The translations under genes and the position numbers were made by a program. Below, one piece after another: positions 29,903-38,931 of a stretch of 64,000 nt of DNA. This stretch comes from Glaciihabitans sp. GTDB lineage: Bacteria; Actinomycetota; Actinomycetes; Actinomycetales; Microbacteriaceae. The stretch covers positions 1 to 64,000 of the forward strand of contig JAODMF010000017.1 of assembly GCA_025464095.1 (NCBI GenBank). The letters are read 5' to 3'. The notes under the pieces are model-generated. The model saw only the letters and a program-made list of their open reading frames with translations, was not told the DNA's origin and made no database searches. Numbering within the stretch: position 1 is the stretch's first letter; each line of letters opens with the position of its first letter.

Positions 29903-30301
29903 ATGGCAGCACCAAAATCGGCCGCTCGTAAGCCGCGCCGCAAGGAAAAGAAGAACATCGCGGTGGGCCAGGCCCACATCAAGTCGACGTTCAACAACAC
30001 CATCGTCACCATCACCGACCCGTCCGGTGCCGTTCTGAGCTGGGCTTCATCCGGCACGGTCGGTTTCAAGGGTTCGCGCAAGTCGACGCCGTTCGCGGCC
30101 CAGCTTTCGGCAGAGTCTGCCGCGCGCCAGGCGCAGGAGCACGGCGTCAAGAAGGTCGATGTCTTCGTCAAGGGTCCGGGATCGGGCCGCGAGACTGCGA
30201 TCCGTTCGCTTCAGGCAGCCGGGCTCGAGGTCGGCGTCATCTCCGACGTCACGCCGCAGGCGCACAACGGATGCCGTCCGCCGAAGCGCAGGCGAGTCTA
30301 A
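29903..30301 (+). CDS. rpsK: 30S ribosomal protein S11
   Basis: Platform protein lining the mRNA exit. It is 132 residues with [19 protein letters not shown] and the C-terminal signature [25 protein letters not shown] precedes the ATG. rpsD (S4), which follows in many bacteria, is absent here. Confidence 0.99.
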   Translation: MAAPKSAARKPRRKEKKNIAVGQAHIKSTFNNTIVTITDPSGAVLSWASSGTVGFKGSRKSTPFAAQLSAESAARQAQEHGVKKVDVFVKGPGSGRETAIRSLQAAGLEVGVISDVTPQAHNGCRPPKRRRV

Positions 30302-30310
30302 CCAGTCTCC

Positions 30311-30399
30311 GCTGGTTGAGTAGCTCTCGACGAAGGAGAGTGCGTATCGAAACCGAGTTTCGATGCGTCGCCTCGTGCCTCGGCGGCTACTCAACCAGC
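30311..30399. repeat. Inverted pair of REP-like elements between rpsK and rpoA
   Basis: GCTGGTTGAGTAGC (30311-30324) and its exact complement (30386-30399) form the outer arms. CGTATCGAAAC (30343-30353) pairs with GTTTCGATGCG (30357-30367), one mismatch, at the centre. Between them are small hairpins (CTCTC/GAGAG in the left half). Each half reads GGTTGAGTAG...GCGTATCGAAACC, a unit I recall as widely dispersed in Microbacteriaceae genomes. It lies inside the alpha operon, so it will be transcribed into the mRNA. Confidence 0.85.
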
Positions 30400-30493
30400 A
30401 GCACGTACTTCACAACTCAATAAACGACGGGCCAGCCACCCGATCGAACCCTCAAGTGTCATATAGCGGACACTTCGCCGAAAGGAATACCCA

Positions 30494-31489
30494 GTGCTCA
30501 TTGCACAGCGCCCCACTCTTGCCGAAGAGAACATCTCAGAATTCCGTTCACGGTTCGTGATCGAGCCCCTCGAGCCAGGTTTCGGCTACACGCTGGGAAA
30601 CTCGCTTCGCCGCACCCTGCTCTCCTCGATCCCCGGAGCAGCTGTCACCAGCATCCGCATCGATGGCGTGCTGCACGAGTTCAGCACCGTCCCCGGTGTC
30701 AAGGAAGACGTCACCGAGGTCATCCTGAACATCAAGAACCTCGTCGTCTCGAGCGAGCACGACGAGCCGATCACCGCCTACCTGCGCAAGCAGGGCGCCG
30801 GCCAGGTGACCGCTGCAGACATCTCGGCTCCCGCTGGTGTCGAGATCCACAACCCGGAGCTCGTCATCGCGACGCTGAACGACAAGGCCAAGTTCGAGCT
30901 CGAGCTGACCATCGAGCGTGGCCGTGGCTACGTCTCCGCGACGCAGAACCGCAGCGAGTTCAGCGAAGCCGGCCAGATCCCGATCGACTCGATCTACTCG
31001 CCCGTGCTCAAGGTCACCTACCGCGTCGAGGCCACTCGTGCCGGGGAGCGCACCGACTTCGACCGCCTGGTCGTGGATGTCGAGACCAAGTCGGCGATCA
31101 CCCCGCGTGACGCAATCGCTTCTGCCGGTCGCACCCTGACCGAGCTGTTCGGTCTCGCCCGCGAGCTGAACTCCGCCGCCGAGGGCATCGAGATCGGCCC
31201 CGCGCCGGTCGATGCGGTTCTCTCCAGCGAGCTGAGCATGCCGATCGAAGACCTCGACCTCTCCGTGCGCAGCTACAACTGCCTCAAGCGCGAGGGCATC
31301 AACACCGTCAGCGAACTGGTCGCCCTCTCGGAGACCCAGCTCATGAACATCCGCAACTTCGGACAGAAGTCCGTCGATGAGGTCAAGGACAAGCTGGTCG
31401 AGATGGGCCTGTCGCTGAAGGACACCGTTCCCGGCTTCGACGGCGCCCACTTCTACGGCGGCTACGACGACGACGAAACCGCCAACTAA
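30494..31489 (+). CDS. rpoA: DNA-directed RNA polymerase subunit alpha
   Basis: Scaffold for RNA polymerase assembly and activator contacts. It is 331 residues with [20 protein letters not shown] (assembly), the N-terminal domain to about residue 230, a linker, and the C-terminal domain ([35 protein letters not shown]) that binds UP elements. An acidic tail follows. GTG 30494 is preceded by GAAAGGAA. Confidence 0.99.
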   Translation: MLIAQRPTLAEENISEFRSRFVIEPLEPGFGYTLGNSLRRTLLSSIPGAAVTSIRIDGVLHEFSTVPGVKEDVTEVILNIKNLVVSSEHDEPITAYLRKQGAGQVTAADISAPAGVEIHNPELVIATLNDKAKFELELTIERGRGYVSATQNRSEFSEAGQIPIDSIYSPVLKVTYRVEATRAGERTDFDRLVVDVETKSAITPRDAIASAGRTLTELFGLARELNSAAEGIEIGPAPVDAVLSSELSMPIEDLDLSVRSYNCLKREGINTVSELVALSETQLMNIRNFGQKSVDEVKDKLVEMGLSLKDTVPGFDGAHFYGGYDDDETAN

Positions 31490-31528
31490 GTCCGGCTTTC
31501 GCGACTTTTCATTACTGGAGATTAACTA

Positions 31529-32116
31529 ATGGCTGCACCAACTAAGGGACCCCGCCTCGGCGGTGGACCGGCGCACGAGCGCCTCATGCTTGCGAACCTC
31601 GCGGCTGCCCTGTTCACCCACAAGAGCATCAAGACGACCGAGACGAAGGCCAAGCGCCTGCGTCCCGTCGCCGAGCGGCTCGTTACCCTCGCGAAGAAGG
31701 GTGACCTGCACGCACGTCGCCGCGCTCTCGCGACGATCCACGACAAGACCGTCATCCACGAGCTCTTCACCGAGATCGCGCCGCTGGTCGAGCTGCGTCA
31801 GGGTGGTTACACCCGCATCACCAAGCTCGGCTACCGCAAGGGCGACAACGCTCCCATGGTGCAGATCGAGCTCGTTCTCGAGCCCGTGAACGCGCAGCCG
31901 AAGGCCAAGGCCGACACGAAGCAGCCGAAGGCCGCTCCCGTCGAGGAAGCTCCGGCCGAGGATGTCACAGAAGAGGCGCCCGTCGAGGAGACGCCTGTCG
32001 AGGAGACCGAGGTCACCGCTGAGGCTCCGGCCGAGGATGCTGCCGCTGACGAGGCTCCGGCCGACGAGGCACCAGCCGCCGCCGCGGAGGCTCCCACCGA
32101 GGACGCAGCCAAGTAA
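31529..32116 (+). CDS. rplQ: 50S ribosomal protein L17 with acidic C-terminal extension
   Basis: Exit-tunnel rim protein. The first ~118 residues form the L17 fold ([20 protein letters not shown], signature [20 protein letters not shown]). The rest, about 77 residues, is a Glu/Ala/Pro-rich acidic tail built of units like [12 protein letters not shown]. Total 195 residues versus about 120. Closes the alpha operon ahead of a hairpin. Confidence 0.97.
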   Translation: MAAPTKGPRLGGGPAHERLMLANLAAALFTHKSIKTTETKAKRLRPVAERLVTLAKKGDLHARRRALATIHDKTVIHELFTEIAPLVELRQGGYTRITKLGYRKGDNAPMVQIELVLEPVNAQPKAKADTKQPKAAPVEEAPAEDVTEEAPVEETPVEETEVTAEAPAEDAAADEAPADEAPAAAAEAPTEDAAK

Positions 32117-32132
32117 CTCGCACCACCCGTCA

Positions 32133-32162
32133 GAAGCCCGATCGGTCCGCCGGTCGGGCTTC
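32133..32162 (+). terminator. Terminator-like hairpin after rplQ
   Basis: GAAGCCCGATCGG (32133-32145) pairs with CCGGTCGGGCTTC (32150-32162) over 13 positions with one wobble and a 4-base loop. It begins 16 bases past the rplQ stop. The T tail is weak (CCGTCACTT). Confidence 0.7.
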
Positions 32163-32170
32163 CGTCACTT

Positions 32171-32280
32171 AACCCCCGTCCCCCACCTCCTCCCCCCTCC
32201 CCCCCCCCCGAGTTGTCGCATATCGACCCAAGATCGGGATTTTGGGTCGATATGTGACAACTGGGGGAAGTGGCGGGGGT
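32171..32280. repeat. Solo palindrome between a C tract and a G tract
   Basis: A nearly pure pyrimidine tract (32171-32209, ending in eleven C) is followed by an inverted repeat with 21-base arms (left arm begins AGTTGTCGCATATCGACCCA, 32211-32231; right arm 32242-32262; one mismatch) around a 10-base loop. A G-rich stretch follows (32263-32280). The C-tract / palindrome / G-tract order is the same as at the flanks of the AbiEi/DUF559-like gene at 11.4-12.7 kb, but here no gene lies within. Confidence 0.85.
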
Positions 32281-32297
32281 GCAGCTACTGTGAGGGG

Positions 32298-33323
32298 ATG
32301 AGCGACGTTGCACTTTCGCATCGTGTTGCAGCTCCGGCGCAGGCGCCGCTGCCGCAGAGTAACGGCGTTAGCTGGCGTCGCGCGACGATCGAGGACCTCG
32401 ACAGCATCGTCGACGCGTGCCATCTCGTCGACCGCGAGGACCACCCCTGGTACCTGACTCCGCGCGATGAGATCGAGGATGACCTCACCTCCAGTTTCGT
32501 GAACACCGCCACCGACACGCTTCTGGGTGTCGCCGCCGACGGCGAGGTTGTCGCGTACGGGGTTGTCATTCTCGGCCCCACGCAGGCGACCCTGGTGCGC
32601 TGCATCCTTTTCGGCTGGGTCGTACCCCAGTGGCGCGGCCGCGGAATCGGCAGGGACCTTCTGGCCTGGCAGGAGGCTCGCGGGATGCAACAGCTCGCCA
32701 CCTCCGAGGCACTCTTACCCGGCCGGCTCGTCATCTTCAGCGCTGAGGCAGCGGATGCCCAGGTCGCCTTGGCGCGCGCGGCCGGTTACCGGGTCTTCCG
32801 CTACTTCCTCGAGCTCATCCGCGACCTGTCGGAGCCGATCCCGGAGGTACCAGCGCCGGAGGGCATCCACATCGTTCCGATGGACCTGCCGAAACAGTCG
32901 GGAGCGCTGTTCCTCGCGCAGAACGACGCATTCCGCGACCACTGGGGGAGCCTGCCCTGGACACTGGAGCAGTGGGACCAGCACATCGGTGCGAGCAACT
33001 TCCGGCCGGACCTCTCGGTCGTCGCTGTCGATGACAGGGGTGAGATCGCGGGGTTCGTGCACACCGAGGTCAACCCGGATGACTTCGCCGGCCAGGGCTT
33101 CTCGTCTGGCTACATCTCGATCGTCGGGGTGCCGCGCGCGTTTCGCGGCCGCAGGATCGCACCCGCGGTGCTTGCCGAGGCACTGCGCCGCATCAAGGCC
33201 GATGGCCTCGAGCAGGCGGTGCTCGATGTCGATTCCGAGAACCCGACCGGTGCGCTGGCCCTGTACGAGGGCGTCGGATTCCGCGCCGGCGTGCGATCCC
33301 TGTATCTCGCAAAGGAGTACTGA
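32298..33323 (+). CDS. Tandem-GNAT acetyltransferase
   Basis: A 341-residue protein with two GNAT folds. The N-terminal domain carries the acetyl-CoA loop in VPQWRGRGIGRDLLAWQ (around residues 108-124). The C-terminal domain has GVPRAFRGRRIAPAVLAEAL and the late motif NPTGALALYEGVGF. This layout recalls mycothiol synthase MshD, but specific identity is not clear. GTGAGGGG precedes the ATG. The gene may be co-transcribed with the LigD-type polymerase, which starts two bases after its stop. Substrate unknown. Confidence 0.8.
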   Translation: MSDVALSHRVAAPAQAPLPQSNGVSWRRATIEDLDSIVDACHLVDREDHPWYLTPRDEIEDDLTSSFVNTATDTLLGVAADGEVVAYGVVILGPTQATLVRCILFGWVVPQWRGRGIGRDLLAWQEARGMQQLATSEALLPGRLVIFSAEAADAQVALARAAGYRVFRYFLELIRDLSEPIPEVPAPEGIHIVPMDLPKQSGALFLAQNDAFRDHWGSLPWTLEQWDQHIGASNFRPDLSVVAVDDRGEIAGFVHTEVNPDDFAGQGFSSGYISIVGVPRAFRGRRIAPAVLAEALRRIKADGLEQAVLDVDSENPTGALALYEGVGFRAGVRSLYLAKEY

Positions 33324-33324
33324 C

Positions 33325-34347
33325 ATGCCCAGTGAAGCCACGACCCTGACCGTGCCCGGACCGAATGGCGACCGCGAGATGCGCGTCTCCAGCCCGAGCC
33401 GGGTGCTCTGGCCGGAGGACGGCATCACCAAGCTGGAACTCGCCGAGTACATTGTGGCGGTCGGCGACGCCTTTCTCGCTGCCAACGGCAACCGGCCGAT
33501 CTCCCTGCAGCGGTTCGGCGAGGGTATCGACGGCGAGTGGTTCTTCTCCAAGAATCCACCGAAGGGCGCACCCGAATTTCTGCGGACGGTGGATGTCACC
33601 TACCCGAGTGGCCGCTCGCACCCCCAGCTGGTGCTCGACGAAATCGCCGGCGCGGTCTGGATGGTCCAGATGAACACGATCGTGTTCCACCCGTGGCCGT
33701 CGCTCGCCTCCAACACCGACAACCCGGACCAGCTGCGCATCGACCTCGATCCCCAGCCCGGTACGACGATCGCGGATGCCGCTGTCGTCGCACTGCAACT
33801 GAAGGCGCTTCTCGAGGAGGTCGGACTGACCACCTTCGTGAAGACCTCCGGAAACCGCGGCCTGCACGTGTTCGTCCCGGTGCATCCGGATCACGAGTTC
33901 ATCGACGTGCGTCACGGCGTGATCGCGGCCTCGCGGGAACTCGAGCGAAGGATGCCGACCCAGGTCACCACCTCGTGGTGGAAGGAGGAGCGCGGGCAGC
34001 GGATCTTCCTCGACTACAACCAGGCCGCTCGCGACCGCACCACCGCTGGTGCGTACAGTCCGCGTGCGATCAACGGCGCACCCGTGTCCTGCCCGATCGG
34101 CTGGGACGAGGTGACCGGCGTGAACCCGCTCGACTACACGATCCGCACGGTGCCGGAGCGCGTGGCATCCGGCGTCGACCCGTGGGCGGACATGGCAGCC
34201 GCGGCGGGGTCGATCAGTCCCCTGCTGGAGTGGTGGGAGCGTGACCTGGCCAACGGCCTTGGCGAGCTGCCCTACCCGCCGGACTACCCGAAGATGCCGG
34301 GCGAGCCTCCACGGGTGCAGCCGAGCAAGGCGAAGAAGCCGGAGTAG
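33325..34347 (+). CDS. LigD-type polymerase domain protein (archaeo-eukaryotic primase family)
   Basis: Stand-alone homologue of the LigD polymerase domain, which fills gaps with ribonucleotides during end joining and related repair. It is 340 residues. The catalytic carboxylates are in LRIDLDPQPGT, with the RFGEGIDGEWFFSKNPPKG region near the N-terminus and FVKTSGNRGLHVFVP carrying the conserved His. AAAGGAG sits eight bases before the ATG. It is tail-to-tail with an ATP-dependent DNA ligase. No Ku gene is seen in the window. Confidence 0.9.
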   Translation: MPSEATTLTVPGPNGDREMRVSSPSRVLWPEDGITKLELAEYIVAVGDAFLAANGNRPISLQRFGEGIDGEWFFSKNPPKGAPEFLRTVDVTYPSGRSHPQLVLDEIAGAVWMVQMNTIVFHPWPSLASNTDNPDQLRIDLDPQPGTTIADAAVVALQLKALLEEVGLTTFVKTSGNRGLHVFVPVHPDHEFIDVRHGVIAASRELERRMPTQVTTSWWKEERGQRIFLDYNQAARDRTTAGAYSPRAINGAPVSCPIGWDEVTGVNPLDYTIRTVPERVASGVDPWADMAAAAGSISPLLEWWERDLANGLGELPYPPDYPKMPGEPPRVQPSKAKKPE

Positions 34348-34351
34348 CCGA

Positions 34352-35437
34352 CTAGAGCAGCACCTTGTTCAGGTCGTACGCGACCGGAACCTCGAGCTGG
34401 GCGAACGTGCAGGTTTCCGGGTCACGGTCGGGTCGCCAGCGGCGAAACTGCACCGTGTGCCGAAATCGAGCGCCCTCCATCTGGTCATACTTCACCTCGA
34501 CCACGAGTGCGGGCACGAGCTTCACGAAGGACGTGTCTTTCGACGCACTGAAGCGATTGCGCTCGCCCGCGCCGCGCACGATCTCGCCCGCGTCGTCGCG
34601 CTCGACGTAGGGGGCGAGCTCGTCGATGAGTTCACGGCGGCGGGCATCGGAAAACGCCGACGCACCGCCGACCGGCTGCAGTTCGCCGTTGCGGTCGTAG
34701 AGCCCGAGCAGCAGCGAACCCACCCCGACTCCGCTGGCGTGGATGCGGTATCCGGTGACCACCGCATCGGCCGTGCGCTCGTGCTTGATCTTCAGCATCG
34801 TGCGCTTGCCAGGCGCGTACGGCGCCTGCAGGGGCTTGGCGATGACGCCGTCGAGCCCGGCGCCTTCGAACTCGCGGAGCCAGCGCTCCGCGATCGCCGG
34901 GTCGCGGGAGACCTGGCTGAGGTGAACGGGCGCCTTCGGCGACGCGAGCAGCTTCTCCAGGCGTTCGCGCCGCTGCGCCAGCGGCTCATCGAGCAGCGAC
35001 TCGTTCCCGATGGCGAGCAGGTCGAATGCGACGAACGAAGCGGGCGTCTCGACCGAGAGCTTCGCGATGCGGCTTTCGGCCGGATGGATGCGCTGCGACA
35101 GCGCCTCCCAGTCCAGCCGCTCGCCGCCTTCCACCTGTGCCCGCAGCACGATCTCGCCGTCGAGAACGCACGGCTCGGCCAGGTTCTGGTGCAGCGCCGC
35201 CACGAGTTCGGGAAAGTAGCGCGTGAGCATCTTGGATCCGCGGCTGCCGATTTCGACATCCGTGCCGTCGAAGTAGACGATCGCGCGGAAGCCGTCCCAT
35301 TTCGGTTCGTAGCTGTATCCGCCCGGCACCGCGTCCGGCTCCGGTACGCTCGCCACCGGCTTGGCGAGCATGGGGCTGACGAGATGGGCGGGGCTGGGGA
35401 TGTCGACGGGAGTCTTCATTCTCCGATCATTGCCCAT
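34352..35437 (-). CDS. ATP-dependent DNA ligase (LigC/LigD-ligase type)
   Basis: Seals nicks using ATP. Motif I is EPKWDGFR with adenylated Lys46 (from the start used here). Motif III region is LDGEIV, motif IIIa FVAFDLLA, motif IV DGVIAKPL and motif V MLKIKH. A C-terminal OB-fold region ends the 361-residue protein. A start at 35419 (MKTPVDIPSP) is also possible and would be six residues shorter. It is convergent with the LigD-type polymerase four bases away. Together they suggest a split LigD-like repair pair. Confidence 0.92.
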   Translation of the reverse strand: MGNDRRMKTPVDIPSPAHLVSPMLAKPVASVPEPDAVPGGYSYEPKWDGFRAIVYFDGTDVEIGSRGSKMLTRYFPELVAALHQNLAEPCVLDGEIVLRAQVEGGERLDWEALSQRIHPAESRIAKLSVETPASFVAFDLLAIGNESLLDEPLAQRRERLEKLLASPKAPVHLSQVSRDPAIAERWLREFEGAGLDGVIAKPLQAPYAPGKRTMLKIKHERTADAVVTGYRIHASGVGVGSLLLGLYDRNGELQPVGGASAFSDARRRELIDELAPYVERDDAGEIVRGAGERNRFSASKDTSFVKLVPALVVEVKYDQMEGARFRHTVQFRRWRPDRDPETCTFAQLEVPVAYDLNKVLL

Positions 35438-35458
35438 CGCGCGGGCGGGCGGCAGGGC

Positions 35459-37330
35459 CTATTGCGGGCGGCGCGGCGCAATATGCGACGCGCGCTCCTC
35501 GTAGACGTGCAGCAGCGCGAGAGCGGACGTGAGAGATCGCGCGTAGATCGCGCCTCCGGTGGGGCCGGGGTGGATCTGGTCGGCGGCCAGCACGTCGATG
35601 TGCGATGCGATTGCCGACTTCCAGTCCGCCAGTTGAACGTTGGGATGCGCGTAGGCGAACTGCTCGAGGATCCTGTTCACACTCGGCGTCCAGGCGCGTG
35701 GGGCCTGCACGTTGACGACAATCATGTTTCGCCGGGGACCGACGATCGCGTAGACCGCCTCGAGGGTGTCACGCCCGATGTACCCGTTCGTGCCGAGACC
35801 GACCACAAGGGTGTGGCGCAGCTGGTTGCGGCGATCCAGTCGGTCGACGATCGCCGGCAGCGCGAACATCTGCCGCGACACGACCGCGTCGATCGCGATG
35901 CCGGGGAACGCCTGCTCCAGTTTCGGCGCGGCAGCGAGCATCACCGAGTCGCCAATCGCGAGGATGCTGTGCCCCGATGTTCGCCCGCTGGGCACTCCCG
36001 TCGTCTCGGTGGTCGCCCCGCCCGCCGCGGCGATGGCGGCCTGCCCGGCCGCGACGTAGTCCTCGGCGCTTCCGGCTTTCGGAGCGCGAAGGATGCCGGC
36101 GGTGCTGAAGCCGACGAGCGCCACCGCGACCGCGATTGCGGTGATGGATGCGGCGATCCGCAGCGTGCGCACGCGGCCCGGGCCGAACCATCCCCGCATC
36201 GTCGCGCGGAATCCGACGCGCCGGATCGGCGTCTCGACAAAGCGGTAGGAGAACGTCGCCGCCGCAACGGTGATCGCGGCCGCGGCCGCGCCGAGCGTCC
36301 ACTGCCCGAGCGGGCTGCCAGGCCAGAGCGGCAGCCACACGGTGAGGAGCACGAAGACCGGCCAGTGCCAGAGGTAGAGGCCGTAGGAGCGCTGCCCGAT
36401 CCAGCGGAGCGGCGCAATATCGAGGGCGCGTCCGAGCGGCGAGCCGGGAACGGAGGCGCCAGCTATGGCGATGGCGGTCAGCACGGCCACAACGGCGAGT
36501 CCGCCCCGGTAGGTGCGCGCGTCATCCGATGGCAGCAGGATCGACAGCGCAACCAGGCTGGCCACCGCCAGGACTCCGGCGAGGGGCAGCAGGCGCCAGC
36601 GGCGACGTGGCCAGCCGAGCCGGGTGTCGGGCGCGCGCTCGAGGATCACGGCCAGCAGCGCGCCGATCGCGAGGCCGAACAGATGAGTATCGGTGCCGTA
36701 GTAAACGCGGGTCGTGGCGGCCGGCGTGAACAGCAGTGCCATCGCTGTGGCCGACGCGAGGGCAACCAGGAGCAGGACGAGGCCGCGCGTCCGGCGACGG
36801 GGAATGAGCGCGAGCAGCAGAAAGAGCAACGGCCAGACCAGGTAGAACTGCTCCTCCAGCGAAAGCGACCACAGGTTGCGGAAGACCTCAGGGGTGGACT
36901 GGGCGAAGTAGTTGTTGCCGCCCGCGATTGCCAGCCAATTGCTGCTGAAGGTGAGCGCCCCGACCAGCTGGGTGCCCAGGCCGACCAGAACGTCGGAGCC
37001 GAGGAGAACCGCGATGCTGCAGCAGACGACGAGCAGCAGCGCGAGCGCGGGCAGGATTCGCCGGGCGCGACGGCGCCAGAAATTGAACAGGCTGACCCGA
37101 CCGGTCTCCTGACGCTCGCGCGACAGTAGCCCCGTGATGAGAAATCCGCTCAGCACGAAGAAAATGTCGACCCCGAGCGCGCCACCGGGCAATGCGCCGG
37201 GCGTCAGGTGGAACAGGATCACCGCCAGAACCGCAACCGCGCGCAGTCCATCCAAACCGGACAGCCGGGGTTGCCCTTCCGCGGGCGCCATTGCCGGTCG
37301 GAGGGTCACGTGCGATGCAGAATTCGTCAT
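35459..37330 (-). CDS. OafA-type membrane acyltransferase with C-terminal SGNH domain
   Basis: Integral membrane acyltransferase expected to O-acetylate a surface glycan or lipid. The N-terminal acyltransferase-3 domain (ten or so helices) shows LDGLRAVAVLAVILFHL, LGVDIFFVLSGFLI and RRARRILPAL. The C-terminal extracytoplasmic SGNH-hydrolase-like domain (from about residue 455) has ILAIGDSVM (Ser block), GLGTNG (Asn block) and DQIHPGPTG (Asp-His). ATG 37330 is chosen because GGAGG lies 12 bases upstream. It is divergent from truA. Confidence 0.9.
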   Translation of the reverse strand: MTNSASHVTLRPAMAPAEGQPRLSGLDGLRAVAVLAVILFHLTPGALPGGALGVDIFFVLSGFLITGLLSRERQETGRVSLFNFWRRRARRILPALALLLVVCCSIAVLLGSDVLVGLGTQLVGALTFSSNWLAIAGGNNYFAQSTPEVFRNLWSLSLEEQFYLVWPLLFLLLALIPRRRTRGLVLLLVALASATAMALLFTPAATTRVYYGTDTHLFGLAIGALLAVILERAPDTRLGWPRRRWRLLPLAGVLAVASLVALSILLPSDDARTYRGGLAVVAVLTAIAIAGASVPGSPLGRALDIAPLRWIGQRSYGLYLWHWPVFVLLTVWLPLWPGSPLGQWTLGAAAAAITVAAATFSYRFVETPIRRVGFRATMRGWFGPGRVRTLRIAASITAIAVAVALVGFSTAGILRAPKAGSAEDYVAAGQAAIAAAGGATTETTGVPSGRTSGHSILAIGDSVMLAAAPKLEQAFPGIAIDAVVSRQMFALPAIVDRLDRRNQLRHTLVVGLGTNGYIGRDTLEAVYAIVGPRRNMIVVNVQAPRAWTPSVNRILEQFAYAHPNVQLADWKSAIASHIDVLAADQIHPGPTGGAIYARSLTSALALLHVYEERASHIAPRRPQ

Positions 37331-37399
37331 GACCACTTCGAGCCTCCACCAGTGGGCAGCATTGGTCAACTCGCGTCGAAGGAATTGGCGGCAAATAGA

Positions 37400-38314
37400 A
37401 TGGTCGCCGTGGAGAGCGAGCTGACCCGGTTGCGCATCGATCTTGCGTACGACGGATCAGGCTTCACGGGCTGGAGCAAGCAACCCGGACTGCGCACGGT
37501 GCAGGGTGAACTGGAGGCCGCGCTCGCGACGATCTTCTCCAAGTACCCACCCGTTCCCACCCTGACCGTTGCCGGACGAACGGATGCCGGGGTCCACTCG
37601 GCCGGCCAGGTCGCCCACGTCGACCTCACGGCTGCCCAGTTCGCGAGCCTCGACTCGCACCGCAGGGGCAAGGGGCGCGGCGCACGCGTCGAGATCGGCG
37701 ACAAGCTGGCACGCAAGCTGAACGGCCTCGCCGGGGCGAAGCAGGACATCCGCGTGAACCGCGTCGCCGTCGCGCCGCCCGGGTTCGACGCGCGGTTCTC
37801 GGCCAATTTTCGCCGCTACGCCTACCGCATCGCCGACCCGTTGGCCGCGCACGATCCGATTCGCCGCAATGACACCCTCTGGTACCCGGCGGCGCTGGAT
37901 GTCGGCGCCATGAACCACGCGGCGATCTCGATCGTCGGCCTGCACGACTTCGCTGCCTACTGCAAGCCGCGCGAGGGGGCGACGACCATCCGCACGCTGG
38001 AGGAATTCGCCTGGGAGCGCGAGCCGGACGGCGTGCTCGTCGCGCGGCTGCGGGCTGACGCTTTCTGCCACAGCATGGTGCGCGCCCTCGTCGGCGCGAC
38101 CGTGGCCGTGGGGGAGGGCAAGCTGCCCGCGGACCGCGTGGCCGGCATCCTCGCGAACGGCCAGCGCACGAGCGAGTTCAAGGTGATGCCGGCGAAAGGT
38201 CTCTCGCTGCTCGAGGTGGGTTACCCGGCGGATGAAGACCTGGCTGCCCGGGCCGAGCAAACCCGCGCACGGCGTGACGCCGCCCAAATTGACCGCGACG
38301 GCGCAGCCGACTAA
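37400..38314 (+). CDS. truA: tRNA pseudouridine(38-40) synthase TruA
   Basis: Isomerises uridines 38-40 in the tRNA anticodon arm. It is 304 residues. The catalytic Asp is in VAGRTDAGVHSAGQVAHVD, and other family stretches are ARFSANFRRYAYRI and DAFCHSMVRALVGATVAVG. A basic insert (RRGKGRGARVEIG) follows the active-site region. Start could also be GTG 37409; neither has a strong ribosome site. truA normally abuts rplQ in this group but here lies about 5 kb away. Confidence 0.96.
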   Translation: MVAVESELTRLRIDLAYDGSGFTGWSKQPGLRTVQGELEAALATIFSKYPPVPTLTVAGRTDAGVHSAGQVAHVDLTAAQFASLDSHRRGKGRGARVEIGDKLARKLNGLAGAKQDIRVNRVAVAPPGFDARFSANFRRYAYRIADPLAAHDPIRRNDTLWYPAALDVGAMNHAAISIVGLHDFAAYCKPREGATTIRTLEEFAWEREPDGVLVARLRADAFCHSMVRALVGATVAVGEGKLPADRVAGILANGQRTSEFKVMPAKGLSLLEVGYPADEDLAARAEQTRARRDAAQIDRDGAAD

Positions 38315-38448
38315 TGTAGACCCTTGGTGTCTTTGCTCATGCAGCAGGATGCCCGAACTTGAGCCCTCCACCGGCATCGTTTCTCATCAGAAACGTCCAC
38401 GGAGCGGGATTCACGAACACCTCATTTCGATTAGAAAGCAGTACAGCT

Positions 38449-38895
38449 GTGACTCGTACGTTCTCGCCCACACCCGCTGATGTCCAGCGCGACTGGGTCA
38501 TCATCGACGCAACCGACATCGTTCTCGGTCGTCTCGCCAGCCACGCCGCAACGCTCCTGCGCGGCAAGCACAAGGCCACCTTTGCTCCGCACATGGACAT
38601 GGGCGACTTCGTCATCATCATCAACGCAGAGAAGATCGCCCTCACCGGCTCGAAGCTCGTGCAGAAGAAGGCATACCGCCACTCCGGTTACCCGGGCGGC
38701 CTGAGCGCTACAACCTACGCCGAGATGCTGGAGAAGCACCCGACCCGCGCGGTCGAGAAGGCCGTTCGCGGAATGCTTCCGAAGAACTCGATCGGTCGCG
38801 CCCAGCTCACGAAGCTCAAGGTCTACGCGGGCCCCGAGCACCCTCACGCTGCGCAGCAGCCGAAGCAGTACACCCTTTCCCAGGTCGCTCAGTAA
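38449..38895 (+). CDS. rplM: 50S ribosomal protein L13
   Basis: Early 50S assembly protein. It is 148 residues from GTG 38449 ([20 protein letters not shown]) with the signature ending [19 protein letters not shown] lies upstream. Longer in-frame starts (38359) lack homology to the family N-terminus. First gene of rplM-rpsI. Confidence 0.98.
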   Translation: MTRTFSPTPADVQRDWVIIDATDIVLGRLASHAATLLRGKHKATFAPHMDMGDFVIIINAEKIALTGSKLVQKKAYRHSGYPGGLSATTYAEMLEKHPTRAVEKAVRGMLPKNSIGRAQLTKLKVYAGPEHPHAAQQPKQYTLSQVAQ

Positions 38896-38931
38896 CACCG
38901 GCCCGCAGACATTAATAAGGATTTGACGACA

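Noticed and set aside
32211-32262. Solo palindrome as the rplQ terminator
   Set aside because: A separate hairpin directly follows rplQ, and the palindrome is too long and lacks a T-run; its C/G tract context fits a repeat element better.
34241-37129. Long plus-strand open frame (962 codons) across the ligase and acyltransferase genes
   Set aside because: It is antisense to two genes with clear domains. Long spurious frames are expected in GC-rich coding DNA; the translation is Arg/Gly/Ala-rich without a family pattern.
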